This document shows, piece by piece, positions 25,582 through 33,236 of a stretch of 64,000 nucleotides of DNA; within the stretch, counting starts at the first letter, position 1; the number at the start of each line of letters is the position of its first letter. The stretch lies in the NCBI RefSeq assembly GCF_003688895.1, contig NZ_REFV01000010.1:62001-126000 (forward strand). Reading direction: 5' to 3'. The translations under genes and the position numbers were made by a program. This stretch comes from Dokdonia sinensis (GTDB lineage: Bacteria; Bacteroidota; Bacteroidia; Flavobacteriales; Flavobacteriaceae). The notes below the pieces were generated by a model, which saw only the letters and a list, made by a program, of their open reading frames with translations, did not search any database and was not told where the DNA came from.

Positions 25582-27624
25582 ATGAAAATATTTAAAAAAC
25601 TCTCTGTCTTCCTATTTTTCTTCTGGACAATTATAATCGCAGCTCAAACCGACACTCGCTGGCAAATAGCCGATAACAATTCTATAGAGTGGATTATTGA
25701 AGGTTCTGCCCTTCCCCACTCCGATAATATTGAGATGGCAGGTCGCAAAGTCGCTGGTATCGTACATTACAAAGTAGACAGTCTTGGGATATTAAGCGTT
25801 GAGCGTGAAGTTATCTTCCCACAATTGCATCCATTTATCAAAGAAACCGACCCGTGGTGGCAAAAATATAGAGCCTACCTAAGAGAAACATTTACAGATG
25901 ATATCTTGCCAAAATTCTACATAAACGACAAGCAGTTTGTTCCCGGAAAACTCAAGAAAGTAACCATAGATGGTATGATAACCTTTGAACACGAACCTAG
26001 TTTGAGTGGGATTACGCTTTCGCGAAAGTTTTATCCTTCGACGAGTAACCGTCTATTTGTAGAAGAGTTAATTTTTAAAAATGAAACTCAAAATATAATT
26101 GATATTAGTGAAACTCACAGCGGAGTTGGGATTGAGGCTCTAGGAAAAAAGGGTACTTTTAACATACAAATCATTCCACAGACTGGTTTAAATAAATTTG
26201 ATGGATTTACGTTAAAATCGAACGAAAAACAATCTATTAATGTTTATTTTTTGGCAGGTCTAAATCAGGAAGACCCTTTAGAATATAACACTCAAACTAA
26301 GGTAAGATTAGATCGACAATCCTTCCTCAAAGAAATGTCCTCAAACCTAATCCTAGAAACCCCAAACCCAGTTCTAAATCAGCTCTTTGAATTTTCAAAA
26401 ATCAGGGCGTCCGAAAGTATTTTTGATTCTAAGCTTGGGCCTATTCACTCCCCAGGTGGAGGACGTTACTACGTAGGAACTTGGGCAAATGACCAAGCGG
26501 AATATGTGAGTCCTTTCTTTCCTTATCTTGGTTATGAGCTGGGGAATGAAAGCGCGATGAATACCTACAAAGCCTTTGATAGCGTAAAGTCGCCCGATTA
26601 TGAAAAAATCCAATATGCCTTTGAGGTAGAAGAACTCGCACCGCCTGCTAAACTCGACCGTGGTGACGCCTCAATGATAGCTTATGGAGCCAGCCAGTAC
26701 GCTCTCGCCAGAGGAAATCGTGAGGAAGCCGAAAGAATATGGGAGCTTATAGAATGGTGCCTGGAATACAACCATCGTAATTTAAATGATGAAGGTGTCG
26801 TAAAATCTGAAAGTGACGAGATGGAAGGCCGCATTGAAACCGGAACGGCAAATCTCTCTACTTCATCCTTGTATTACGGAGCCCTCACAAATGCAAGGTA
26901 TCTTGCCAAAACCCTAGGCAAATCAAACAGACTCATCAAGACTTACGAAAAGCGTCAAAAAAACCTTTACAAATCCATCGAGAGCTATTTCGGTACAAAT
27001 GTGGAAGGACTGAATACGTATAAATATTTTAAAGAACATAAAAACTTGCGCCATTGGATCTGTCTCCCGCTCGTAATGGATATTGATGAGCGCAGGGATG
27101 AAACGGTTGAGGCGCTTTTTGACAAACTCTGGGGAGACAATGGAGTATATGTAGAACGCTCGCATCCCGATCCTGCAAACTCAGAAATCTTTTGGGACCG
27201 AGGAACTCTGTATGCCTTGCGAGGAACTTTTAGAACTGGTGCGACAGAAAAATCCTTACAACGCCTAGAAGAATTCTCTAAAACAAGATTATTAGGTGAA
27301 CGCGTTCCCTATGTGGTAGAAGCCTACCCTGAAGGCGCGATGGCACACCTTTCTGCAGAGAGTGGCTTGTATTGCCGTGTTTTTACAGAAGGTCTCTTCG
27401 CTATAACACCCACAAGCTTTAACAGCTTCACAATGCAACCCAGATTACCCAATGATTGGAATGCGATGGCATTGCGCAAGATCAGATTATTTGGGAAGGA
27501 TTTTGATATTGAAGTAAAACGTATCGGAGATAAATATAACATCAAGGTTCTGGATAATACTACGGGAACTCTCCTAATGGATAAGAATGATGATCTGGAG
27601 AAAGCAATTTCTTTTAAATTTTAG
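25582..27624 (+). CDS. secreted six-hairpin glycosidase-like protein
   Basis: 680 residues with a signal peptide ending near IIIAAQ. The N-terminal third is beta-rich. From about residue 260 there is a helical-toroid-like catalytic region with GTWANDQAEYVSPFFPYLGY, ETGTANLSTSSLYYGAL, HLSAESGLYCRVFTEGLFAI and WDRGTLYALRGTF, recalling (alpha/alpha)6 six-hairpin glycosidases. The exact GH family is not recognised; an acidic catalytic residue is plausible at WANDQAE. The palindrome-like site at 26016-26028 encodes TLSRK. It may degrade polysaccharide or glycoprotein in the periplasm. Confidence 0.7.
   Translation: MKIFKKLSVFLFFFWTIIIAAQTDTRWQIADNNSIEWIIEGSALPHSDNIEMAGRKVAGIVHYKVDSLGILSVEREVIFPQLHPFIKETDPWWQKYRAYLRETFTDDILPKFYINDKQFVPGKLKKVTIDGMITFEHEPSLSGITLSRKFYPSTSNRLFVEELIFKNETQNIIDISETHSGVGIEALGKKGTFNIQIIPQTGLNKFDGFTLKSNEKQSINVYFLAGLNQEDPLEYNTQTKVRLDRQSFLKEMSSNLILETPNPVLNQLFEFSKIRASESIFDSKLGPIHSPGGGRYYVGTWANDQAEYVSPFFPYLGYELGNESAMNTYKAFDSVKSPDYEKIQYAFEVEELAPPAKLDRGDASMIAYGASQYALARGNREEAERIWELIEWCLEYNHRNLNDEGVVKSESDEMEGRIETGTANLSTSSLYYGALTNARYLAKTLGKSNRLIKTYEKRQKNLYKSIESYFGTNVEGLNTYKYFKEHKNLRHWICLPLVMDIDERRDETVEALFDKLWGDNGVYVERSHPDPANSEIFWDRGTLYALRGTFRTGATEKSLQRLEEFSKTRLLGERVPYVVEAYPEGAMAHLSAESGLYCRVFTEGLFAITPTSFNSFTMQPRLPNDWNAMALRKIRLFGKDFDIEVKRIGDKYNIKVLDNTTGTLLMDKNDDLEKAISFKF
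26016..26028. repeat. palindrome copy in glycosidase-like gene (13 of 14 bases)
   Basis: GCTTTCGCGAAAG followed by T instead of C; reads TLSRK. Confidence 0.85.
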
Positions 27625-27703
27625 AACGAAATAGAAGAGTCGTACGTGTTAAGATTATGAATAAACAACCTGAATTTGCATATTTAATAACGATTTTTGC
27701 ACA

Positions 27704-28054
27704 ATGGAAAAAAACGAATTTTTAACGCAACATCTATTTACCGATTTAAAGAACCTCAATGAAACGGCAGAAAATGCAGAAGACTACCGTTTTTCTGAAG
27801 AGGACTTCAGTACTATCATTGAGCGGGCAGAGCATTTGGGTATAGGATTTTATACCATCGAAACTAAACTGGACGGGGAAAAATATGCCAGCACCACCCA
27901 CGAAGACCTAAAAAAGAAAGCTACAGATCCGAGCTGGTACAAAAAGGCATTCTTAACCTTTAAATCGGGAAACCCAGAACTTACCTACTCTGGGACGTAC
28001 AAAATTTCTATGAAGCTATTGGCAAAGGATATATTTAAGGATGAGGAAGAGTAG
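27704..28054 (+). CDS. conserved-looking small acidic protein, unknown
   Basis: 116 residues, no signal or membrane segment, acidic at both ends. Mixed helix and strand, with a central GIGFYTIETKLDGEKYAS and FKSGNPELTYSGTYKIS. I do not recognise the family. It is followed by a bidirectional terminator. Confidence 0.6.
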   Translation: MEKNEFLTQHLFTDLKNLNETAENAEDYRFSEEDFSTIIERAEHLGIGFYTIETKLDGEKYASTTHEDLKKKATDPSWYKKAFLTFKSGNPELTYSGTYKISMKLLAKDIFKDEEE

Positions 28055-28085
28055 TTAGTAAATTTTAAAACACATTACAAAAAAT

Positions 28086-28124
28086 AAAAGCCTATTAGAA
28101 TTAAGATTCTAATAGGCTTTTTTT
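28086..28124. terminator. bidirectional terminator
   Basis: A 16-bp perfect stem with left arm AAAAGCCTATTAGAAT and a 4-nt loop, T-runs on both sides, between convergent genes. Confidence 0.92.
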
Positions 28125-28143
28125 GATACTGCTTTCTGAAGCT

Positions 28144-29388
28144 TTAATCCCTACTCATCCAAATTCCCAACGTGCTCTTGTCAAAAGAATAGCCGAGACT
28201 AAAGCTATTCTTATCCATCACAATCGTTTTTCCCGGAGCAGGAATTACACCTTCTTTATGCAATACAGTGTTCCAACGTTTAGTTTCTGCTTCAGATAGT
28301 TTTTTACCATTTTCAACCACAGATGTGCCGTTGATTTGGATAACAAACTTTGATTTTGTGATTTCAATCAAACCTTCATCCTCTAGTTCTTCTAGCAGAT
28401 CCTCGAGGTCATCTGGACCATCTAGGACGACGATGTGGTTTCCTTGTTTGTAAAAACTGATATCCCCTATGCGACCAAAATCATACTTGCGAAAGAGATT
28501 GTTATACTTAGACCACATTGCTGGCCCCATTTTTTCCCCATTTACATAAATTCCATTATCTTCTTTTACAAAGACAATATCCTCCCCTTCACTTACAAGC
28601 CCATTTTTTACAAGCTCCGTAATTAGGGCATTTTGCATAGCGGGCCATTTCCATCCATTGTTACTCGAAGTATTCATATCATACTTTGTAGACGGCTCAC
28701 GCAACACATCGCGCACATACCCATCTATACCGCCACTTCTTTTAGAAACCCGTGAGAGTTTCTCTGCTTCTCGTTCTAGCAATGACGCTTCTCGAGAAAG
28801 ACGCTCTGCGTCCCTTACAGACATTGCTCTTAATCGCTCTGCCTCACGTTGCATACGCTCTGCATCACGACGTGCGCGGTCTGCATCGCGCTCTAATCGC
28901 TGAATCTCCTGACGCTCATTACCTCCAGAAATCAACGTTCTTAAGATATTCCCCATATCCTCAAATTTTGCAATCATATCCGGAGACGCAATGGTTTTGT
29001 CCAGTTCTATGTTTAGTTTACTCTCGCTCAACTCAATTTCATAAACCGTGTCATCGTCTCCCTCAAGGCTCCACGCGATCGATTTTCCGTTTGCCTGCAT
29101 ATGTTTAGTACCCATTTCAGCCATTAAAAAGTCTTTTACCGCAGGGTAGCGGTTATCAGGATAACGCGATTTCACACGATATTCATTGTTAGAATTACTT
29201 ACCGAAAATGAGGTATTTCCCCCTTTCCCATAATTTCCACTCTGTGTAATTACAGACGTATTACTAGAAGTGGAACTCGATGTTGTATTACTAGGAGGTG
29301 CTGGTGGCTTTGGCGGTTTAGTCTGTGCTATTGCTGTTGTAACTCCTGCTAATATCGCTACTTTTAGTATGTTTTTTAGTGTTTTCAT
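28144..29388 (-). CDS. secreted coiled-coil protein downstream of a two-component system
   Basis: Start taken at the ATG ending at 29388 (MKTLKNILKV, 414 residues); the frame extends upstream only through repeat DNA (encoding PPLPAGRQ), so a longer start is unlikely. Order: signal peptide, Pro/Ser/Thr linker (about 23-55), a globular part, then a charged coiled coil (about 155-220) made of (R/E)(D/E)AERLxREA units. Two similar C-terminal modules follow, with IYVNGEKMGPAMWSKYNNLF and VVENGKKLSEAETKRWNTV, suggesting an internal duplication. It follows the kinase/regulator genes on the same strand and may be their target (inference). Confidence 0.72.
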   Translation of the reverse strand: MKTLKNILKVAILAGVTTAIAQTKPPKPPAPPSNTTSSSTSSNTSVITQSGNYGKGGNTSFSVSNSNNEYRVKSRYPDNRYPAVKDFLMAEMGTKHMQANGKSIAWSLEGDDDTVYEIELSESKLNIELDKTIASPDMIAKFEDMGNILRTLISGGNERQEIQRLERDADRARRDAERMQREAERLRAMSVRDAERLSREASLLEREAEKLSRVSKRSGGIDGYVRDVLREPSTKYDMNTSSNNGWKWPAMQNALITELVKNGLVSEGEDIVFVKEDNGIYVNGEKMGPAMWSKYNNLFRKYDFGRIGDISFYKQGNHIVVLDGPDDLEDLLEELEDEGLIEITKSKFVIQINGTSVVENGKKLSEAETKRWNTVLHKEGVIPAPGKTIVMDKNSFSLGYSFDKSTLGIWMSRD

Positions 29389-29408
29389 TTTAATAAAATT
29401 TCCGCGAA

Positions 29409-29428
29409 CCTGCCTGCCGGCAGGCAGG
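29409..29428. repeat. CCTGCCTGCCGGCAGGCAGG palindrome, copy 1
   Basis: A perfect 20-bp palindrome of a type seen widely in Bacteroidota intergenic DNA (from memory), flanked by TCCGC...GCGGA. Confidence 0.9.
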
Positions 29429-29436
29429 GGCGGATC

Positions 29437-29450
29437 CCGATAGCTATCGG
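29437..29450. repeat. CCGATAGCTATCGG palindrome
   Basis: A perfect 14-bp palindrome, 8 bp from the previous repeat; the CCCGATAGCTATCGGG type is another common Bacteroidota intergenic repeat (from memory). Confidence 0.85.
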
Positions 29451-29545
29451 AACATCCAGCCATTCGCAATTGTTAATACTTGATTTTGTCCTCCCGCTTA
29501 CGCAAAAGGTTTTGATTGTTCGTTTTTTGATATTAATGTTGATTC

Positions 29546-29587
29546 TTACGCTCCTGCCTGCCGGCAGGCAGGTTCGCAAAAGCGTAA
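29546..29587. repeat. split palindrome interrupted by copy 2 of the 20-bp repeat
   Basis: TTACGCT (29546-29552), then the 20-bp palindrome CCTGCCTGCCGGCAGGCAGG (29553-29572), then TTCGCAAAAGCGTAA (29573-29587). Removing the insert restores the common extended palindrome with one G-to-A change. Confidence 0.85.
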
Positions 29588-29663
29588 AAAAATTCCTAAT
29601 AATTAGTAGATCTCTCTCAGAAGATTAGACAAATACATAAGTATTTACATTTTTCCGAAGAGA

Positions 29664-29681
29664 TACCTGCCTACGCAGGTA
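29664..29681. repeat. TACCTGC/GCAGGTA hairpin at regulator 3' end
   Basis: 7-bp arms around CTAC. It overlaps the last codons and the stop of the response regulator gene. Confidence 0.7.
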
Positions 29682-30399
29682 GTAATTTAAAAGTCAACCC
29701 CACGCCTCTCGTGCTAGCAATCGAGATGGCTGGATCGTCCTTAAAATATTTCCGAAGCCGACTGATGAAGACGTCCATACTGCGACCTGAGAAAAAGTCG
29801 TCGTTTCCCCAGATTTTAGTAAGTATATCCTCTCTTCGGAGCATTTGATTCTTATTTTCATAGAAAAAATGAATCAGTAACGCTTCCTTTTCTGTGAGGG
29901 ATTGTACGGTCTCTCCCAGGGTAAGCGTATGGTTTTGAGCGTCAAAGTGATAGTTCCCTATCGCATAAACGCTAGTACTTTTATTATTTGCAACAGTGAC
30001 AATCTGCCTGTCACGCTGTGACCTTTTTAAAATATTATTCAACCGCAATACGAGAATATCTGCCTCAAAGGGTTTTACGATATAATCGTCTGCTCCCAGT
30101 TTTAATCCTTGTATTCTGTCCTCCTTCATTTTACGGGCAGTGAGGAAAATAAATGGAACTTCAGGATCAATCTCGATGACTTTTTCGGCGAGGGTAAATC
30201 CGTCCATTTTGGGCATCATTACGTCTAAAACACAGATATCGAATAGGTTTCCGTCTGAGTAAGCTTTCGCGAAAGCGTCCCTTGCCTCCTCCCCATCTTT
30301 ACACCACGTCACATCAAAATTGTGAATCTCCAGATATTGTTTGAGAATGCTCCCAAAATCAAAATCGTCTTCGGCCAGAAGTACCTGATGATTTTTCAT
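29671..30399 (-). CDS. OmpR-family response regulator
   Basis: 242 residues. The receiver domain (about 1-120) has the acidic pair ED, phospho-acceptor Asp in CVLDVMMPKMDGF and the conserved Lys in IVKPF; the C-terminal winged helix (about 145-240) has EDILTKIWG and RSMDVFISRLRKYF. It sits 2 nt after the kinase gene and is surely cotranscribed with it. The palindrome at 30263-30276 encodes AFAKA in the receiver. The last residues (LLPA) and the stop are formed by a repeat hairpin at 29664-29681. Its targets are unknown. Confidence 0.95.
   Translation of the reverse strand: MKNHQVLLAEDDFDFGSILKQYLEIHNFDVTWCKDGEEARDAFAKAYSDGNLFDICVLDVMMPKMDGFTLAEKVIEIDPEVPFIFLTARKMKEDRIQGLKLGADDYIVKPFEADILVLRLNNILKRSQRDRQIVTVANNKSTSVYAIGNYHFDAQNHTLTLGETVQSLTEKEALLIHFFYENKNQMLRREDILTKIWGNDDFFSGRSMDVFISRLRKYFKDDPAISIASTRGVGLTFKLLPA
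30263..30276. repeat. palindrome copy in response regulator gene
   Basis: Exact 14-mer, read AFAKA. Confidence 0.95.
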
Positions 30400-30401
30400 A
30401 A

Positions 30402-31796
30402 TTAAATAGGTAGTTTTATGCTAAATGTTGTGCCCTTTCCTTCTTTGCTCTGTAACCTAATTGTCCCATCGTGAGCTGTGATGATTTGGTGCGTAAAATA
30501 CAACCCCAATCCTAAACCTTTTACATTGTGAACGTTACTATCTCCCGCGCGATAAAATTTATCAAAAATCGCCTTCTGATCTTTCTCTGAAATTCCGATA
30601 CCATTATCTGAAATCGTAATCGTGTACTGACCGTTTTGTACAGCCGTTTCCACCTTTATCTCCACCGATTCTTTTCCGTATTTGACCGCATTTTCTAAGA
30701 TATTAAGCAATGCCGTCGTGAGATGAAAACGGTCTATGCGCAACAAAACCTCTGGTTCATAAACCGCATTTATAACTTTTAAATCCGAATGTTGAGTGGC
30801 AGTTTCAAAGTCAAAAAGTAGATCCTTAAAGAACGTATTATCAGAAACCTGTTCTTTGTTAAGCTGTAACTCCTCTGCACTCAGACTGTTTGTGAGCACT
30901 TGGTCTATGAGTTTTTGCAGTCGACTATTTTGACGCTCTACAATACCCAAAGTGTTGTCAAAGGCTTCTGGATTGTTCTTTATCGCCTCATTCCTTAAGC
31001 TCTTTGTGGCGATTCCCAAGGTTGCGAGCGGAGTTTTAAGTTCGTGAGTCACATTGTTTATAAAATCAGTTTTTACTTCGGCGATTTTCTTTTGGGTGAT
31101 TAGGTTTTTTATGGAATAATAGAGCAGTCCAATCACAAATAGAAACAAGATGATACTCCCCACAATAAGCACCCACATCCTTTTAAGTACGATGGTTTTC
31201 CAGCCAGGCACTTGTATGAGTTGGCGCGAGCGAACCTCAAAGTCGTAGGAGCTGGTTGTGATTTCGTCTCCGTTAGTTTTAATATATTGGTTGGTATCGT
31301 ACGTGCGCGAACTGTTAATCACCCTAGCCTCACCGTTTTCCATACGCTCGCCAAACATTTGTTTACGCTCCCCTTCCCGTCGCGCAAAAATAGTGTCAGT
31401 TTCTGGAAAATCTATGAGTACAATACGCTCTAGGTCATAACTATAATTGAGCTCATAACTTAAATCCAAATCACTTACTAATTCCTTAAATCGCGGTAAG
31501 AATTGCTCATTAAGCGCATCTGCCTTTCTAAAAAAACGTTCTACCGCTTGACGTTTTGTTATTCTGTTATTAAGATAATCTACAAGGTGATTTTCGAGAT
31601 CTTCCTCAATGAGCTCATCATATAAAGAATCCAAAATCCGCTCATTACTTAGCTCAGACACCGCACGGTCTGCCTCTTCCATAAAAGCAGTTTTCTTAAG
31701 CTCGTACGTGTTCCCTATTAAATACGCCTGTATACCACACAGCGCCAGCAACGCAAGTGCTGATATTAAGATTAATAAGGAGAATTTGCTTTTCAT
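30402..31796 (-). CDS. sensor histidine kinase
   Basis: Start taken at ATG 31796 (MKSKFSLLIL, 464 residues), which gives a clean first membrane helix; an in-frame GTG at 31847 would add 17 polar residues. Two transmembrane helices (about 4-26 and 211-233) enclose a roughly 185-residue periplasmic sensor domain. The HisKA box is FINNVTHELKTPLATL with the phospho-His, and the ATPase domain shows LLNILENAVKYG (N box), ISDNGIGIS (G1) and GLGLGLYF (G2). It is paired with the OmpR-type regulator downstream, an RprX/RprY-like arrangement. Confidence 0.95.
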   Translation of the reverse strand: MKSKFSLLILISALALLALCGIQAYLIGNTYELKKTAFMEEADRAVSELSNERILDSLYDELIEEDLENHLVDYLNNRITKRQAVERFFRKADALNEQFLPRFKELVSDLDLSYELNYSYDLERIVLIDFPETDTIFARREGERKQMFGERMENGEARVINSSRTYDTNQYIKTNGDEITTSSYDFEVRSRQLIQVPGWKTIVLKRMWVLIVGSIILFLFVIGLLYYSIKNLITQKKIAEVKTDFINNVTHELKTPLATLGIATKSLRNEAIKNNPEAFDNTLGIVERQNSRLQKLIDQVLTNSLSAEELQLNKEQVSDNTFFKDLLFDFETATQHSDLKVINAVYEPEVLLRIDRFHLTTALLNILENAVKYGKESVEIKVETAVQNGQYTITISDNGIGISEKDQKAIFDKFYRAGDSNVHNVKGLGLGLYFTHQIITAHDGTIRLQSKEGKGTTFSIKLPI

Positions 31797-32167
31797 TTTG
31801 TTGGTTCGTTCGGGTTCGGAGGTTTCGATAAAATTTTCTTTTTTCACTTTCGTGAAAAAGGAAAATCACTCAACCACCTTGGCTTAGGCTTTTGTATTTT
31901 CGTTTTCGATTTCGATTTGTTGAGGGTAAAAGTAATTGTAAAGTCCATTGTCACATAATTTTATGGAATCGTTAACCGAGCATTAACCTTGAGAGCTTCC
32001 GTAGCCTTTGTTATACTTGGTTTTGTGGTTTATGTTAATGAGGGGAGTTTTGTTTGCACGAAAATGACATTAACCTTGATCTAAGGTATTCTTCTTGTGT
32101 ATTGAATCATATTTAAAAGAACGTACACTTTGTAACAAATTCGATATTTCTATCACTAACTAGGTAC
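31797..32167. other. 371-bp divergent intergenic region
   Basis: It separates the kinase operon from the gene at 32168. It includes a decayed, palindrome-like CTTTCGTGAAA within longer arms (about 31837-31860) and AT-rich DNA that should hold both promoters, but I see no exact TAnnTTTG box at good spacing. No credible gene. Confidence 0.5.
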
Positions 32168-32749
32168 ATGTATAAAACCATTTTTAAGAACATTGCAAAT
32201 CAAGAAAACGGTACGTCTTACTTCACAGATAATGATATAAGCATAGGTATGGGTGTACGAAGTCCTCACGTGGTTTATCTTTTAAAGATTCCGCACAAGG
32301 AATTTGAGATTATTGTATACAACACAACGGGAACTCAATTTACAGGCGAAATCTATGTAGTTCTTCCAAAGCAAATACAGAACAACAATTTTAAAATTGA
32401 AACGATTTCCCATTGGAAAAGCTTATTCTTTCCTAAGTCAAAACGTTTTAAAATAGAAACAAAAAATAAGAATTTGGAGTACTTCATTCAAAATGATATT
32501 GGTCTAGAATATCTTTCAAAAATTGCAGATAGAGATAAATTTCAACCTAGAATTACAGGGCTAAACGAAAAAGACCAGTATAGACTAGAAATGAAATATC
32601 ATTTAGAATTTTCTGATTGGACAGACCCAATTTTGCCGGCAATCCAATTCTTTAGGAACCTCATAGATGAATTTGCACAACTCAATGGCAATATTCCTAT
32701 TAAGAGTTACATCAAGCTATTTGATGAATCTAGCGTTGTGAATAAATAG
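32168..32749 (+). CDS. hypothetical protein
   Basis: 193 residues, no signal peptide or membrane helix. Mixed beta and alpha; includes HVVYLLKIPHKEFEIIVYN and a C-terminal helical part. I recognise no family. AT content is a little higher than in the following genes, but codon use looks ordinary. It is separated by 16 nt from the next gene, so cotranscription is possible. Confidence 0.6.
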   Translation: MYKTIFKNIANQENGTSYFTDNDISIGMGVRSPHVVYLLKIPHKEFEIIVYNTTGTQFTGEIYVVLPKQIQNNNFKIETISHWKSLFFPKSKRFKIETKNKNLEYFIQNDIGLEYLSKIADRDKFQPRITGLNEKDQYRLEMKYHLEFSDWTDPILPAIQFFRNLIDEFAQLNGNIPIKSYIKLFDESSVVNK

Positions 32750-32765
32750 ATTTATCTTTAAAAAT

Positions 32766-33176
32766 ATGAAAACACTAGCTACAATAATACTATTCCTCCT
32801 CCCACTCCTTATGACCGCCCAAACGCCATCCCCAAACCCAGAACCCATCGTTCAAGCAAATCTAGACGCATACAACGCCCACGATATCGAGGCGTTTATG
32901 TCCTATTTTTCAGAAGACGTGATGATGTACAATTTTAATGACGGGAAACAAACAGCAAATGGTATAGAAGAAGTTCGCGCTATTTATGAACCTTATTTTG
33001 AGGCATCGCCAGATTTACATTCCAAAATTTTAAAGCGTACCGTGTTTGACAATAAAGTCATAGACCACGAATATATCACAGGTGCTCGTGGTGGTGCACC
33101 CTTTGAAATAGTCCTTATATATGAGGTTGAGGATGAAAAGATCGTCAAGATGACGGCCATAAGAAAACGCTCCTAA
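32766..33176 (+). CDS. exported SnoaL/NTF2-like domain protein
   Basis: 136 residues; signal peptide MKTLATIILFLLPLLMTAQ, then a single cone-shaped NTF2-like domain with the typical LDAYNAHDIEAFMSYFSEDVMMYNF opening and the closing strand VEDEKIVKMTAIR. Such domains bind small ligands or act as isomerase/hydratase-like enzymes; the specific role is unknown. Confidence 0.85.
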   Translation: MKTLATIILFLLPLLMTAQTPSPNPEPIVQANLDAYNAHDIEAFMSYFSEDVMMYNFNDGKQTANGIEEVRAIYEPYFEASPDLHSKILKRTVFDNKVIDHEYITGARGGAPFEIVLIYEVEDEKIVKMTAIRKRS

Positions 33177-33224
33177 TTCTCCCAACACAATCACAAACTC
33201 AGCTATAAACTTAAATAGATACTA

Positions 33225-33232
33225 TAGCTTTG
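33225..33232 (+). promoter_or_regulatory. candidate -7 box (TAGCTTTG)
   Basis: Exact TAnnTTTG ending 4 nt before the ATG at 33237, implying a leaderless or nearly leaderless message. No -33 box is visible. Confidence 0.4.
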
Positions 33233-33236
33233 ATAA

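Noticed and set aside
28144-29469. Upstream start at 29469 for the coiled-coil protein
   Set aside because: The extra 27 residues are translated repeat DNA (PPLPAGRQ) and would bury the signal peptide.
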